A DNA stretch of 64,000 nucleotides, from assembly GCA_030762895.1 (NCBI GenBank), contig JAUPTC010000122.1:1-64000 (forward strand), read 5' to 3'. A program made the position numbers and the translations under genes. This DNA comes from Sophora flavescens. Taxonomy: Eukaryota; Streptophyta; Magnoliopsida; Fabales; Fabaceae. Of this stretch, positions 63,677 through 64,000 are shown one piece after another. The notes below the pieces were generated by a model. It ran no database searches and had not been told where the DNA came from. It worked only from the letters and a program-made list of their open reading frames with translations. Positions within the stretch are counted from its first letter, which is position 1, and each line of letters begins with the position of its first letter.

Positions 63677-64000
63677 GAAGACAAGTAAAGGATCCTCGTC
63701 TTAATGCTCACGTTAGCTCCTATCTACTCCATCAAGCAAGCATAGCTATGTCCAAACGTCTTAGAGAGTAAATCCAACAACGCGCAACAACCAGAAATCA
63801 AGAAATCAATTATCCATGATTAAACACACATTCTAACTTTATCTAAACACTTAATCTAATTATCAAACAAGGTTATTTTTGAAGAAAATCATGTTTGAAG
63901 CTCACGCTTCCCAATACCCTTTAAGTAAACTTTGTTTTGATTAAAAGATCTTGAAAAAGAACTTTGGAAATCATCCATTAAGAGTCCTAATTGCACTAAA
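63677..64000 (-). mobile_element. Start of retrotransposon internal region (noncoding part)
   Basis: If the LTR call is right, this is the 3' end of the element's internal region. No open frame or conserved protein motif is visible. Confidence 0.35.

Overview
The window is plant nuclear DNA, very AT-rich, and almost wholly repetitive. Positions 1-61520 form one head-to-tail tandem array: 31 complete units (mean about 1,890 bp, range 1,864-1,904) plus a partial unit at each end. Positions 61521-64000 are different sequence that looks like one long terminal repeat (LTR) of a Ty3/gypsy-type retrotransposon and the first bases of its internal region. There are no bacterial-style genes, no RNA genes and no intact host gene. 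The flowering-plant call rests on the CACTA (En/Spm) terminus, the plant-type transposase family, short introns with GT-AG borders and the LTR.

Each array unit is the tail end of a CACTA DNA transposon. Read left to right, a unit opens with a CACTA terminal inverted repeat (CACTACAAAAAATATGGTG). Next come about 450 bp of subterminal GC-rich palindromes of the form GGCGGTT..AACCGCC, then about 250 bp of AT-rich 3' flank. The rest is the minus-strand 3' half of a gene of the plant Ptta/En/Spm transposase family (Transposase_24 type). The gene has five recognisable exons and four short introns, all phase 0. Its 5' end is cut off where the next unit's terminal repeat begins. The opposite terminus of the transposon, the 5' part of this gene and the catalytic transposase gene are absent.

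Most gene copies carry small insertions, deletions or lost splice acceptors. The copies from about 41 kb to 61.5 kb are cleaner. The copy at 58910-60054 is open through all inferred exons. Sequence markers divide the array into a left and a right subfamily, with smaller blocks of closely related units such as units 24-27. This is the pattern expected from repeated unequal exchange.

At 61521 the array is interrupted inside intron 2 of the last unit by a TG...CA element, probably in minus orientation. The array runs past the left edge of the window and may resume beyond the retrotransposon on the right. Units are numbered 0-32 from left to right; units 0 and 32 are partial.
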